A stretch of 50,897 nucleotides of DNA, taken from Rhodovulum imhoffii. GTDB taxonomy: Bacteria; Pseudomonadota; Alphaproteobacteria; Rhodobacterales; Rhodobacteraceae. The DNA lies in contig NZ_QAAA01000016.1 of NCBI RefSeq assembly GCF_003046545.1, positions 1 through 50,897 of the forward strand, read 5' to 3'. The translations under genes and the position numbers were made by a program. Each line of letters opens with the position of its first letter. The stretch's first letter is position 1. This document shows, piece by piece, positions 27,759 to 36,414 of the stretch. The notes beneath the pieces were generated by a model. That model saw only the letters and a program-made list of their open reading frames with translations, was not told the origin of the DNA and ran no database searches.

Positions 27759-29585
27759 TCAGGCCGCCTCCAGGTCTTCTCCGCGAAGCTGGCGCGCCCA
27801 CATCGCCGCGTAGCGTCCGTTGAGTGCAATCAACGCATCGTGGGTGCCGCTTTCCACCACGCGCCCGGCTTCCAGAACGACGATTTCATCGGCATCCACG
27901 ATGGTCGAAAGGCGATGCGCGATGGCAATCACCGTGCGCCCTTCGCCCATCGCCTTCAACTCATCCTGGATGACGGACTCGGTTTCGCTGTCAAGGGCGC
28001 TGGTGGCTTCGTCCAGAACAAGGATCGGCGGGTTTTTCAGCAAGGTCCGCGCGATTCCGACGCGCTGTTTCTCACCCCCCGACAATTTGAGGCCACGCTC
28101 ACCGACGGCCGTGTCATAGCCTTGCGGAAGCGAGACGATGAAATCATGGATCTTGGCCGCCTTCGCCGCCGCCTCGATCTCGGCCCGGGTGGCATCGGGG
28201 CGACCGTAGGCGATGTTGTAGAGGATCGTATCGTTGAACAGCACCGTGTCCTGGGGCACCACACCGATAGCGGCATGCAGGCTGTCCTGTGTCACATCAC
28301 GCAGATCCTGCCCGTCGATCAGAAGTGCGCCGTCGGTGACATCGTAAAACCGGAACAACAGCCGCCCGATGGTGGACTTCCCCGCGCCCGAAGGCCCGAC
28401 GATGGCCACCTTCCGCCCGGCCGGGACACTCAGGCTGATGCCCCGCAGAATGGGGCGTTCGGGATCGTACCCAAAGCACACGTCGCGCAAATCCACCCGG
28501 CCGCCCCTGACCTGCAAATCGCGGGCGCCCGGCTTGTCGGTGACCTCGGCGGGTTGTTCAAGCAGGTCAAACATCTCTGCCATGTCCACCAGCGACTGGC
28601 GGATCTCGCGGTATACCGTCCCCAGAAAATTCAGCGGCATGGTGATCTGGATCATATAGGCGTTGACCATCACAAAATCCCCGACGGTCAAAGCCCCCGC
28701 CTCCACCCCGCGCGCGGCCAGCACCATGACCCCTACCAGCCCCGCGGTAATCAGGAAGGACTGACCGAAGTTAAGAAATGCCAGTGAGTAGGACGTTTTC
28801 AGCGCCGCCCTCTCGTAGCCTTCCATGGCCCGGTCGTAGCGGGCGGCTTCGCGGGCTTCGGCGCCGAAATACTTGACGGTTTCGAAATTGAGCAGGCTGT
28901 CGACGGCCTTCTGGTTGGCGTCGGTATCCTGCGTGTTCATCTCACGGCGAATCTGCACACGCCATTCGGTCACCTTGAAGGTGAACCAGACATAAAGCGC
29001 AATCGTCACCACCACGATGGCCAGATACCGTATATCGAACACGAAGAAGAAGATCCCGGCGACAAGCGTAAGTTCCAGCACCAACGGGCCGATACTGAAC
29101 AGCAGAAAGCGGAGCAGGAATTCCACCCCTTTCACGCCACGTTCGATGATACGGGACAGGCCCCCGGTCTTGCGGGTCATGTGATACCGCAGGGACAGGT
29201 TGTGGATATGAGTGAACGTCACCAGTGCAAGACGCCGCAGCGCCCTTTGGGCGACGCGGGCGAAGATGGCATCGCGCAACTGCTGAAAGCCGACATTCAT
29301 CAGGCGCGCCATTCCATAAGCCACCGTCAGCCCGATCGCCCCAACGGCCAGCATGGTGGCCGGGTCGTCCTGCCCGGTCAGGCGATCGACCGCAGCCTTG
29401 TAGAGAAACGGGGTCAGGACGGAAACCACCTTGGCCAGCACCAGCGCCAGAAGCGCCAGAACCACCCGCCGCTTTACCCAGCTTTCGCCCTTGGGCCACA
29501 GGTAGGGCCCCACCCGCCGGATGGTGCGCAGGGCTTTTTCGCGGTCAAGGCGGGAAAGGTCGGCGGTGGTTGGTCTGGGCGGCAT
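27759..29585 (-). CDS. Atm1/HMT1-type ABC exporter, fused membrane and ATPase domains
   Basis: A 608-residue half-transporter. Residues 1-330 carry six membrane helices and a loop RQSLVDMAEMFDLL before the ATPase. The ATPase has Walker A GPSGAGKSTIGRLL, signature LSGGEKQRVGIAR, Walker B PILVLDEATSALD and HRLSTI. The N-terminal pattern (LWPKGESWVKRRVVLALLAL, HIHNLSLRYHMTRKTGGLSR) is that of the Atm1 branch, which exports glutathione-linked sulfur or metal compounds. It is convergent with the RND operon and stands alone. Confidence 0.9.
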   Translation of the reverse strand: MPPRPTTADLSRLDREKALRTIRRVGPYLWPKGESWVKRRVVLALLALVLAKVVSVLTPFLYKAAVDRLTGQDDPATMLAVGAIGLTVAYGMARLMNVGFQQLRDAIFARVAQRALRRLALVTFTHIHNLSLRYHMTRKTGGLSRIIERGVKGVEFLLRFLLFSIGPLVLELTLVAGIFFFVFDIRYLAIVVVTIALYVWFTFKVTEWRVQIRREMNTQDTDANQKAVDSLLNFETVKYFGAEAREAARYDRAMEGYERAALKTSYSLAFLNFGQSFLITAGLVGVMVLAARGVEAGALTVGDFVMVNAYMIQITMPLNFLGTVYREIRQSLVDMAEMFDLLEQPAEVTDKPGARDLQVRGGRVDLRDVCFGYDPERPILRGISLSVPAGRKVAIVGPSGAGKSTIGRLLFRFYDVTDGALLIDGQDLRDVTQDSLHAAIGVVPQDTVLFNDTILYNIAYGRPDATRAEIEAAAKAAKIHDFIVSLPQGYDTAVGERGLKLSGGEKQRVGIARTLLKNPPILVLDEATSALDSETESVIQDELKAMGEGRTVIAIAHRLSTIVDADEIVVLEAGRVVESGTHDALIALNGRYAAMWARQLRGEDLEAA

Positions 29586-29714
29586 GAAACGGCCTGGATT
29601 TTGCTGAACGTCTCAGCCTAATCCGTTCGGGAGGGAAACACCAGAACCGCACCGCTTGCGGGACTCGGACAGGGGGGCTAACAAAACTGGAAAAGTTTTG
29701 ATCAGGGGACAGCC

Positions 29715-30272
29715 ATGACTCGTTTCAAGTCTTCCGTTTGCGTCTTTTGCGGTTCCCGCGATGGGGGAAACCCCGCCTATGCCGAGGCGGCCGAGGCCAC
29801 CGGGCGCATGATCGCCATCCGCGGCTGGCGGCTGGTTTACGGGGCGGGCGATGTCGGCCTGATGGGGCGCGTGGCGCGCAGCGCCCAGGAAGAGGGCGGG
29901 GAAACCTTCGGTGTCATCCCCGGCCACCTGTGTGAGCGTGAAGTCGGCAAACGCGATTTGTCCCACTTCGTGATGACCTCCAACATGCACGAACGCAAAA
30001 CGGTGATGTACGTAAACTCCGATGCCGTCGTGGTACTTCCGGGCGGCGCCGGGTCGCTGGATGAGTTTTTCGAGGTTCTGACCTGGCGCCAGCTTGGCCT
30101 GCACGCCAAACCGATATTCCTGCTGAACACCGACGGTTTCTGGACCCCTCTGGTGGATCTGGTCGATCATTTCATCGCCGAAGGCTTTGCAGAGGCAGAC
30201 CTGCGCGATTACATCCGCGTGATCCCCACCGTCGACGCGCTGGAGGCCGCCCTGCGCAGCGCCCTTTCCTGA
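29715..30272 (+). CDS. LOG-family (TIGR00730) Rossmann-fold nucleotide hydrolase
   Basis: A 185-residue protein of the lysine-decarboxylase-like/LOG family, the cytokinin or AMP phosphoribohydrolase type. It begins SVCVFCGSRDGGNPAYAE and has VYGAGDVGLMGRVA and SNMHERKTVMYVNSDA. Its active-site loop PGGAGSLDEFFEVLTWRQLG has Ser where most members have Thr (PGGxGT). It lies divergent from the ABC exporter. Its last 64 bp overlap the 3' end of rarD on the other strand. Confidence 0.88.
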   Translation: MTRFKSSVCVFCGSRDGGNPAYAEAAEATGRMIAIRGWRLVYGAGDVGLMGRVARSAQEEGGETFGVIPGHLCEREVGKRDLSHFVMTSNMHERKTVMYVNSDAVVVLPGGAGSLDEFFEVLTWRQLGLHAKPIFLLNTDGFWTPLVDLVDHFIAEGFAEADLRDYIRVIPTVDALEAALRSALS

Positions 30273-31117
30273 CGCAGCGCAGAGACCGAATAGAGCGCCA
30301 GCGCCGTCCAGATTCCCCCGAATGCCAACCCGTGCCATTGGGTAAAGATCTCTCCGAAAACAAAAGTTGCAACAAGGAACTGGAGGGTCGGGTTGATGTA
30401 TTGGATCAACCCTACGGAGGCGTAGCTGATCCGCCGCGCGGCATAGGAGAACAGGATCAGCGGCGTTGCCGTCAGGGGACCGGAACAGACCAACAGCAAG
30501 CTGTCACGCCAGTCCTGGCCGAAAGTCTCCGCCGGGCCGGCCCACAGCCATATCAGGGCCAGAGGGGTGAGCAAAAGCACCTCCCCCGTCACGGAAAGAA
30601 CCGGCCCGGCCTCCACCCGCCCTTTCAGCAAGCCATAGGCCCCGAAACTGAGCGCCAGCGCCAAAGAGATCACCGGCACCACCCCCAACCCCAGCGTCAG
30701 CCCCAGAACCGCCAGCGCCGCCAATCCGACCGCCAGCCATTGCACCGGGGTCAGCCGTTCCCCACGGAACAGGACCCCGAACACCACTGCGACCAGCGGA
30801 AAGATGTAGTAGCCAAGACTGGCCTGCATCGCCTTGCCCGTCTGAACCGCAGAAATGAACAGGAACCAGTTGAAGGAGATCGCCAGCGCCGCCAGAACCA
30901 CCCACCCCACCCGGTGCGAGCGCACCAGCCCCCACACCTGTCCCAACCGTCCCTGCACCGACAGCACGAACCCGAAGAAAACCAATGACCAAAGCGTGCG
31001 GTGGGCCAGAACCTCCGGCGCGGGCACATGAGAAAGAAGCTTGTAATAGATCGAAGACAGCCCCCAGATGACACAGGCTGCGACAATCGCCAGAACGCCC
31101 CGGGCCGGATCTGACAT
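30209..31117 (-). CDS. rarD: RarD-like EamA-family permease
   Basis: From ATG 31117 (MSDPARGVLAIVAACVIWGL) the product is 302 residues with about ten membrane helices. RarD features include LSSIYYKLLSHVPAPEVLAHRTLWSL, FNWFLFISAV and the second-half ISYASVGLIQYINPTLQFLVA. EamA proteins export small metabolites; the RarD substrate is not known. A longer in-frame opening to 31207 lacks a sensible ribosome binding site. Its 3' end overlaps the convergent LOG gene. Confidence 0.87.
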   Translation of the reverse strand: MSDPARGVLAIVAACVIWGLSSIYYKLLSHVPAPEVLAHRTLWSLVFFGFVLSVQGRLGQVWGLVRSHRVGWVVLAALAISFNWFLFISAVQTGKAMQASLGYYIFPLVAVVFGVLFRGERLTPVQWLAVGLAALAVLGLTLGLGVVPVISLALALSFGAYGLLKGRVEAGPVLSVTGEVLLLTPLALIWLWAGPAETFGQDWRDSLLLVCSGPLTATPLILFSYAARRISYASVGLIQYINPTLQFLVATFVFGEIFTQWHGLAFGGIWTALALYSVSALRQERALRRAASSASTVGITRM

Positions 31118-31170
31118 GAGGAATCTCCATTTTCGGTCCGGCTTAGCGCGTGGCGGAGACGAAAACCAGA

Positions 31171-31608
31171 TCAGGGAGCGGGTATGAGAGCCCGCCCCAG
31201 AAGGCAATGCTCACGCGCGCGGGGGGGTATCAGGCCGACTTGCTCAAAAAGTGAAAGGAAATCTGTCTGGTCGTGTCCTTCGACCATGCGGCCACCGACG
31301 ACACGCGCCATGATATGGGTCCGGGTCCGAACCGAAACCCCCGTGGCCTGGTGCCGCGCCGTGATCAGCACGCGCATCGCGACCCACTCCCCCTCCTGTA
31401 TGCTGCGCAGGGTGACATGACGAATTTCATCGAACTGCGCGGTCACCATCTGCTGCAATCGCAGAAATTCCTGCATCTTTTCGGCCGTTCCGTCTTCCAG
31501 CCGTGAAACCTTGGCAAATTCGATGAACATTTCGGAAATCGCCGAAGAGTCCTTTAAATACCACGCGCGATGCAGGAATTTCTCGACAACTTCAGCAAGG
31601 TTTTTCAT
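31171..31608 (-). CDS. NTF2/SnoaL-like protein, paralogue 1
   Basis: The 145-residue protein starts at ATG 31608 behind a strong AAGGAGG. It is soluble, without signal peptide: an alpha-helical start (MKNLAEVVEKFLHRAWYLKD), then sheet-rich VTLRSIQEGEWVAMRVLITARHQATG and IMARVVGGRMVEGHDQTDFLSLFEQVG. That order resembles SnoaL/NTF2 cone folds. The C-terminus RAREHCLLG matches SRDMCLLG of the upstream gene, so both descend from one ancestor. No catalytic residues can be assigned. The pair lies between sodB and rarD; the gap between paralogues is 48 bp, suggesting one transcript. Confidence 0.7.
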   Translation of the reverse strand: MKNLAEVVEKFLHRAWYLKDSSAISEMFIEFAKVSRLEDGTAEKMQEFLRLQQMVTAQFDEIRHVTLRSIQEGEWVAMRVLITARHQATGVSVRTRTHIMARVVGGRMVEGHDQTDFLSLFEQVGLIPPRAREHCLLGRALIPAP

Positions 31609-31656
31609 TGAGGCCTCCTTTTGCATTATCAGCGATAACACAAAAGTACACCCCCG

Positions 31657-32112
31657 TCAGTTCGCCTTCTGATCGACGAAGCCGGCAAGGCGGAACTGCG
31701 CCCCCAAAAGGCACATGTCCCGACTATTATGGGGCAGATGGCCGGTTTGTTCGAAAAGGCGCATGTAATCGCCCTGGAAATGCATCTCGGCAATTTTTCC
31801 CGCCACGATCCGTGCCATGCACTGCGCTTCCATTTGGTAGGGACTCTCCCGATAGGTGCCGGTAAAGACGCACCGCAAGGCAACCCAATCCCCCTCTTCG
31901 ATACTTTTCTGCACTTCGAAACCGATGTTCTTGTATTGCGAAAGAAGCAGGCGCTGAAACCGCAGCATTTCGCGCTTGCCGTGCAGGGCTTCCGCCTGCA
32001 AGCCGGTCAATCTGGCAAAATCTCCAAAAGCCTCTTCCACAACGTCCACTTCCCCCAGCGTGATCGCCCGGTAGAGAAAAGATGCCACGATTTCAGAAAG
32101 TTTCCCGGTCAT
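31657..32112 (-). CDS. NTF2/SnoaL-like protein, paralogue 2
   Basis: A 151-residue relative of the gene downstream. Shared positions include KLSEIVASFLYRAITLGEVD, QKSIEEGDWVALRCVFTG, MARIVAGKIAEMHFQGDYMRLFEQTG and SRDMCLLGA. It has a two-cysteine pattern, CVFTG and CMARIV, that paralogue 1 lacks. Translation may be controlled: the GGGGGA ribosome binding site is on the 3' arm of a 9-bp hairpin at 32116-32137. Function unknown; the fold assignment is by pattern only. Confidence 0.7.
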   Translation of the reverse strand: MTGKLSEIVASFLYRAITLGEVDVVEEAFGDFARLTGLQAEALHGKREMLRFQRLLLSQYKNIGFEVQKSIEEGDWVALRCVFTGTYRESPYQMEAQCMARIVAGKIAEMHFQGDYMRLFEQTGHLPHNSRDMCLLGAQFRLAGFVDQKAN

Positions 32113-32115
32113 ATG

Positions 32116-32137
32116 TCCCCCAGCTGTTGCTGGGAGA
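32116..32137 (-). promoter_or_regulatory. Hairpin masking the ribosome binding site of NTF2-like paralogue 2
   Basis: Read on the minus strand, UCUCCCAGC (32137-32129) can pair with GCUGGGGGA (32124-32116) across a 4-base loop AACA, nine pairs including one G-U wobble. The 3' arm is the Shine-Dalgarno sequence, and the start codon follows three bases later. On the plus strand the same site has a C-A mismatch, so the fold is better in the minus-strand transcript. This supports a role in the mRNA leader. Confidence 0.55.
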
Positions 32138-32170
32138 CTTATAACAGGAGGTGATTACATTGTCATCGGA

Positions 32171-32198
32171 TCGCCCAAAGGGCGAGCCTGTTTTTTTT
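32171..32198 (+). terminator. Plus-strand intrinsic terminator with no plus-strand gene
   Basis: TCGCCC (32171-32176), AAA loop, GGGCGA (32180-32185), then GCCTG and eight T residues (32191-32198). It is oriented for plus-strand transcription, yet all genes from 30209 to 38352 read the other way. It abuts the sodB stop codon at 32200. A short plus-strand RNA is the simplest explanation. Confidence 0.6.
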
Positions 32199-32199
32199 C

Positions 32200-32805
32200 T
32201 CACCCCGGCAAGCGACTGGCCACGTTTTCCCAGTTCACGAGATTTTCCAGGAAATTGGTCAGATAGGCCGGGCGTTTGTTCCGGAAGTCGATGTAATAGG
32301 AATGCTCCCACACGTCACATCCCAAAAGTGCGGCCTGATCGAAACATAACGGGTTCACGCCGTTTTCGGTCTTGGTCACTTTCAGCGTACCGTCGCTTTC
32401 CGCCACCAGCCAGCACCACCCGGATCCGAACTGCCCCGCCCCGGCGGCGGCAAACTCTTCCTTGAACTTCTCGACCGAACCGAAGGCATCTTTCAACCGG
32501 GCTTCAAGCTCTGCCGGCATGGCGGATTTTCCGGGCCCCATCATTTCCCAGAACTGGGTATGGTTCCAGTGTTGGCTGGCGTTGTTGAAAATCCCGTTCT
32601 GGGCCACGGTCCCGGGCTGGTAGGTACCGCGGACGATATCTTCGAGAGATTTGCCGGCCCACTCCGTCCCCTCGATCAGCTTGTTTCCGTTGTCGACATA
32701 CGCCTTGTGGTGCAGGTCATGGTGGTATTCCAGCGTCTCCTTCGACATGCCCAAATCGGCCAAAGCATCATGGGCATAGGGAAGCTCGGGAAGTTCGAAT
32801 GCCAT
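32200..32805 (-). CDS. sodB: Superoxide dismutase, Fe/Mn family (probably iron type)
   Basis: From ATG 32805 (MAFELPELPYAHDALADLG) the enzyme is 201 residues, the usual size. The metal ligands fall in LEYHHDLHHKAYV (His), NNASQHWNHTQFW (His) and LGCDVWEHSYYIDF (Asp, His). GSGWCWLV and the His-Trp-Asn-His context fit iron SODs better than manganese ones, but metal cannot be decided from sequence. It dismutates cytosolic superoxide. It lies just downstream of the sarcosine oxidase operon with a 98-bp gap, long enough for its own promoter. Confidence 0.95.
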   Translation of the reverse strand: MAFELPELPYAHDALADLGMSKETLEYHHDLHHKAYVDNGNKLIEGTEWAGKSLEDIVRGTYQPGTVAQNGIFNNASQHWNHTQFWEMMGPGKSAMPAELEARLKDAFGSVEKFKEEFAAAGAGQFGSGWCWLVAESDGTLKVTKTENGVNPLCFDQAALLGCDVWEHSYYIDFRNKRPAYLTNFLENLVNWENVASRLPG

Positions 32806-32903
32806 TGTCAGCACCTCGTCTCTTGGAATGGATTGATGGGGCAGAAGTGATAGCCCTGCGACAAAACGTCAAGAGTTGGATACCCGATCGGGGCAAATTC
32901 CCC

Positions 32904-33434
32904 TCAGAACACACGCAACGCGGCATCCGGGTGGGACGCGTCCGCAAGAAGATCACGCATGTACACCGCGACAGAACGAAAGCATAACACGGTCAGTCCC
33001 CTCTCTTCCGCCCAGAGCGCCCCCGCCACCTGCCCCAGCCGGGTACGGCGCAACGTTCCGACAGGAAACGCGGCGGGGGACAGATCGGCAGGCGTCAGCT
33101 TGGCAAGCGCCTCTCGCGCACCGGGGCCGGAAATATGGAACATCGCCCGCGCGTCCGACACATCCGCCACCAGCGCATGCTGGCCGGCCAGCGCATGCTC
33201 CAGTGCCGCGACAGTGACGGCCCCCTCCCCCTCCGGCACCACAAGGAGCAGTTCGTCCGGCGCCATCCAGCCCAGCGCCCGCGCGCCATCCCATACAATC
33301 GTACAGGGCGCAGGCAGCTTCAGACCGGTCCCGGCCTCGGCGGCCTTGCGGAAGACTTTGGAGCGCAAATCCCCACGCAGGGCGATCATCCCGGCACCCA
33401 GTTCGGAAACGGATACGAAGCCGGGTTCAGACAT
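32904..33434 (-). CDS. soxG: Sarcosine oxidase gamma subunit
   Basis: The 176-residue product begins at ATG 33434 (MSEPGFVSVSELGAGMIALRG), overlapping the soxA stop by 8 bp. Family features include GWMAPDELLLVVPEGEG, SDARAMFHISGPGAREALAKL and the C-terminal RSVAVYMRDLLADASHPDAA. The GcvT-like fold caps the alpha subunit in the heterotetrameric enzyme. It is the last gene of the soxB-D-A-G operon. Confidence 0.9.
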   Translation of the reverse strand: MSEPGFVSVSELGAGMIALRGDLRSKVFRKAAEAGTGLKLPAPCTIVWDGARALGWMAPDELLLVVPEGEGAVTVAALEHALAGQHALVADVSDARAMFHISGPGAREALAKLTPADLSPAAFPVGTLRRTRLGQVAGALWAEERGLTVLCFRSVAVYMRDLLADASHPDAALRVF

Positions 33435-36414
33435 TCTGTTTCTCCCCGTCCGGGTCATAAAATACCGGGCTGACGATGCGCGCGGGAACCGGCGGGCCAT
33501 CGAGGCTGGAAAACTCCAACACCTCGCCCATGCGCTCCGGCCCGCGGCGGACCAGACCCATCGCGATTCCCCGCCCCAAAGTCGGGGAATGATAGGTCGA
33601 GGTCACGCGCCCCTGTACATTGCGTTGCCCGTTCGCGTTCCGCCCCGGCGCAAGCGCATAGGCCCCTTCGGGCAGCACGCTGCCATCCGTCGTTTCCAGG
33701 CCAACCAGCCTCCAGCGGTCGGGGCCGGACAGATGCAAACGGGCCTGCCCGCGCTTCCCGATGAAATCGTCCTTTTTCTTTGAAACGGCCCAGTCCAGCC
33801 CGAGATCCTGCGGAGTGACGGTGCCGTCGGTCTCATCCCCGATCATGATAAAGCCCTTTTCGGCCCGCATGACGTGCAACGCCTCAGTGCCATAGGGTGC
33901 GATGCCCAGATCCGCCCCGGCTTCAAGGCAGGCCTGCCAGAATGCCATCCCCCGCTTGGCGGGCACGGCGACCTCAAAGCTCAACTCCCCCGAAAACGAG
34001 ATGCGGAACACCCGCGCGGGAATGGTGGCAAGCACCCCCTCCGCCCAGCCCATGAACGGCACTCTTTCGGGCGAAACATCCATGCCGCCAAGGCGCTCCA
34101 GAAGCTGCCGGGCCTTCGGCCCGACAACCGCGATCTGGGCATATTGCTCGGTCAGGTTGGCCACGTAGACACGCATGTCCCACCACTCGGTTTGCAGCCA
34201 TTCCTCCATATGTTGGTGAATGTGCTCAGCCCCGCCGCTGGTGGTATGGCACAGGAAGCTGTCCTCTCCCAGCCGGGCAACGACGCCGTCCTCCATGAGA
34301 AACCCGTTCTCGTTGCACATCAGCCCGTATCGGCAACGCCCCACCTTAAGGCTGGACATCATGTTGGTATAAAGAAGATCGAGAAACCGGCCCGCATCCG
34401 GCCCTTTCACCAGCAGTTTGCCCAGGGTCGAGGCATCCAGAAGCCCGACATTTTCACGGGTGTTGCGTACCTCGCGCCGAACGGCCTGCGCCAGGCTTTC
34501 ACCCTTCGGATAAGCATAGGGGCGCCGCCACTGGCCGACGGGCTCGAACCGCGCGCCTTCGGCCTCGTGCCAGTCCTGCATCGGGGTCCGGCGCAGGGGC
34601 TGAAACGTCTTGCCCCGGGCCTGTCCCGCGATGGCCCCAAGGGGAACCGGCGTATAAGGCGGACGGAAGGTCGTGGTGCCCACCTGCGGGATCCCGGCGC
34701 CAAGGCTTTCGGCCAGCACCGCCAGCCCGTTGATGTTGGAAAGCTTTCCCTGATCCGTTGCCATGCCCAGCGTCGTATACCGTTTGGTATGTTCGACGCT
34801 TTCGTAGCCCTCACGGGCGGCAAGCTGAACGTCGCTGACCTTGACGTCGTTCTGAAAATCCAGCCACATCTTCGCCCGCAACGCCGGCCCCGCGCGCTGC
34901 GGCATGACCCAGACCGGGGCAAGGGGGGCCTCGGCCTCGGCCGTCGCGTGGTCGGGGGCGCCGGCCTTGCAGCCCAACAGCTTCAGCACGGCCCCGGCGG
35001 CCTGCCCCGCCGTCGTCTGGCACGGGCCGGCCTGCAATGCACCCGCCGCGGCACCGGCGCAATGAACGAAGGCCACGCCATCATGAGAGACCGGCCCAAG
35101 CGCCGGATCGGGGCGGAAATGGGCCTGCGTTTCATCCCAGATCAGCTTGCCCCCGCAATGGGACCACAAGTGAACCACCGGCGACCAGCCCCCCGACATT
35201 GCCACGGCATCGCAGGGAATGACCTCCGTCACCAACCCCGAGCCCCTCTGATTGCACAGGCCCGCGCCGGTGACGCGGGTCTTGCCCCGCACCTTTCCGA
35301 TCCCCTTTCCCGTTTCCACCCGAAGACCCAGCGCGCGGGCGCGCTCCGGCAAGGGGCCGTTGGCCTGCCCGCGGGCATCGAGAATGGCGGGCACCTCCAG
35401 GCCTGCCTCGACCAGCGCGATCGCGGTGCGGTAGGCATCGTCGTTGTTGGTGACGATCACCGTGCGCCGACCGGGCGCAACGGCCCAGTTCACCACGTAA
35501 TCCCGCACCGCAGAGGCCAGCAGAACCCCCGGCACATCGTTGCCGGGAAAGGCCAGGGGGCGCTCCAGCGCGCCGGTGGCGGCAATGACCTGACGGGCGC
35601 GGATCTTCCACAAACGGTGGCGCGGTCCGGGGGGGGGCGGCTGCTCATCCGCCAGAACATAGCCATGGTCATAAACCCCCACCACGCCACAGCGCGTCCG
35701 CAGGGTGACGTTCTTCATCGCGTCAAGACGGGCCAGCGCGGCACGCAGCCAGTCTTGCGCGGGCTGGCCCGCCACCGTTACGGAATCGACCGGGGCCCGC
35801 CCGCCCCAATGGGCGGTCTGCTCCATCATCAGCACACGCGCACCGGCCTCCCCGGCCAGCAACGCCGCCTGTATGCCAGCCACGCCACCGCCGGCGATCA
35901 GTACATCGACATGGATATGGAAGTGTTCATACCCGTCCGGGTCGGCGGCCTGCGGGGCACGGCCCAGCCCCGCGCTCTGCCGGATCAGCGGCTCATAGAC
36001 ATGCTTCCAGAAGGCAGGCGGGCTAAGGAACGTCTTGTAATAGAACCCGGCAGGCAAGAACCGGGCCAACCGCGCGTTCAGCGCGCCGATGTCGAACCCG
36101 AGGCCAGGCCAGTGGTTCTGGCTTCGGATCTGCATCCCCGCGGCCAGATCGGTGGTCGTGGCGCGCTGGTTCGGTTCATGACGCCCACCCGCCCCCAGGG
36201 CGAAAAGCGCGTTCGGTTCTTCCACACCGGAGGCCACGACCCCGCGCGGGCGGTGATACTTGAACGACCGTCCAACCATCAGCCGCCCCGCGCCCATCAG
36301 GGCGGAGGCCAGCGTATCGCCCGCGAAGCCCTCATGGGGCTGGCCGTTGAAGGTAAAGCGCACGGGCGTGGCGCGGTCGATAAACCGCCCGCCCGTATCC
36401 AGTCGCAGGCTCAT
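33427..36414 (-). CDS. soxA: Sarcosine oxidase alpha subunit
   Basis: The 995-residue protein starts at ATG 36414 (MSLRLDTGGRFIDRATPVRF) inside the soxD stop. The N-terminal domain has GDTLASALMGAG. A dinucleotide-binding domain (about residues 165-450) contains VDVLIAGGGVAGIQAALLAGEAGARVLMME (the GxGxxG lies at GGGVAG) and IAATGALERPLAFPGNDVPG. A C-terminal GcvT-like tetrahydrofolate domain (about 600-995) includes SLGKLLVKG-like and RAEKGFIMIGDETDG segments. It accepts the one-carbon unit from sarcosine as methylene-THF. The complex makes glycine and H2O2. Confidence 0.95.
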   Translation of the reverse strand: MSLRLDTGGRFIDRATPVRFTFNGQPHEGFAGDTLASALMGAGRLMVGRSFKYHRPRGVVASGVEEPNALFALGAGGRHEPNQRATTTDLAAGMQIRSQNHWPGLGFDIGALNARLARFLPAGFYYKTFLSPPAFWKHVYEPLIRQSAGLGRAPQAADPDGYEHFHIHVDVLIAGGGVAGIQAALLAGEAGARVLMMEQTAHWGGRAPVDSVTVAGQPAQDWLRAALARLDAMKNVTLRTRCGVVGVYDHGYVLADEQPPPPGPRHRLWKIRARQVIAATGALERPLAFPGNDVPGVLLASAVRDYVVNWAVAPGRRTVIVTNNDDAYRTAIALVEAGLEVPAILDARGQANGPLPERARALGLRVETGKGIGKVRGKTRVTGAGLCNQRGSGLVTEVIPCDAVAMSGGWSPVVHLWSHCGGKLIWDETQAHFRPDPALGPVSHDGVAFVHCAGAAAGALQAGPCQTTAGQAAGAVLKLLGCKAGAPDHATAEAEAPLAPVWVMPQRAGPALRAKMWLDFQNDVKVSDVQLAAREGYESVEHTKRYTTLGMATDQGKLSNINGLAVLAESLGAGIPQVGTTTFRPPYTPVPLGAIAGQARGKTFQPLRRTPMQDWHEAEGARFEPVGQWRRPYAYPKGESLAQAVRREVRNTRENVGLLDASTLGKLLVKGPDAGRFLDLLYTNMMSSLKVGRCRYGLMCNENGFLMEDGVVARLGEDSFLCHTTSGGAEHIHQHMEEWLQTEWWDMRVYVANLTEQYAQIAVVGPKARQLLERLGGMDVSPERVPFMGWAEGVLATIPARVFRISFSGELSFEVAVPAKRGMAFWQACLEAGADLGIAPYGTEALHVMRAEKGFIMIGDETDGTVTPQDLGLDWAVSKKKDDFIGKRGQARLHLSGPDRWRLVGLETTDGSVLPEGAYALAPGRNANGQRNVQGRVTSTYHSPTLGRGIAMGLVRRGPERMGEVLEFSSLDGPPVPARIVSPVFYDPDGEKQNV

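Noticed and set aside
32151-32465. 104-codon plus-strand frame after the AGGAGGTGAT site, antisense to sodB
   Set aside because: The frame runs straight through the terminator hairpin and then mirrors sodB; the site is better explained by a short non-coding or micro-ORF transcript.
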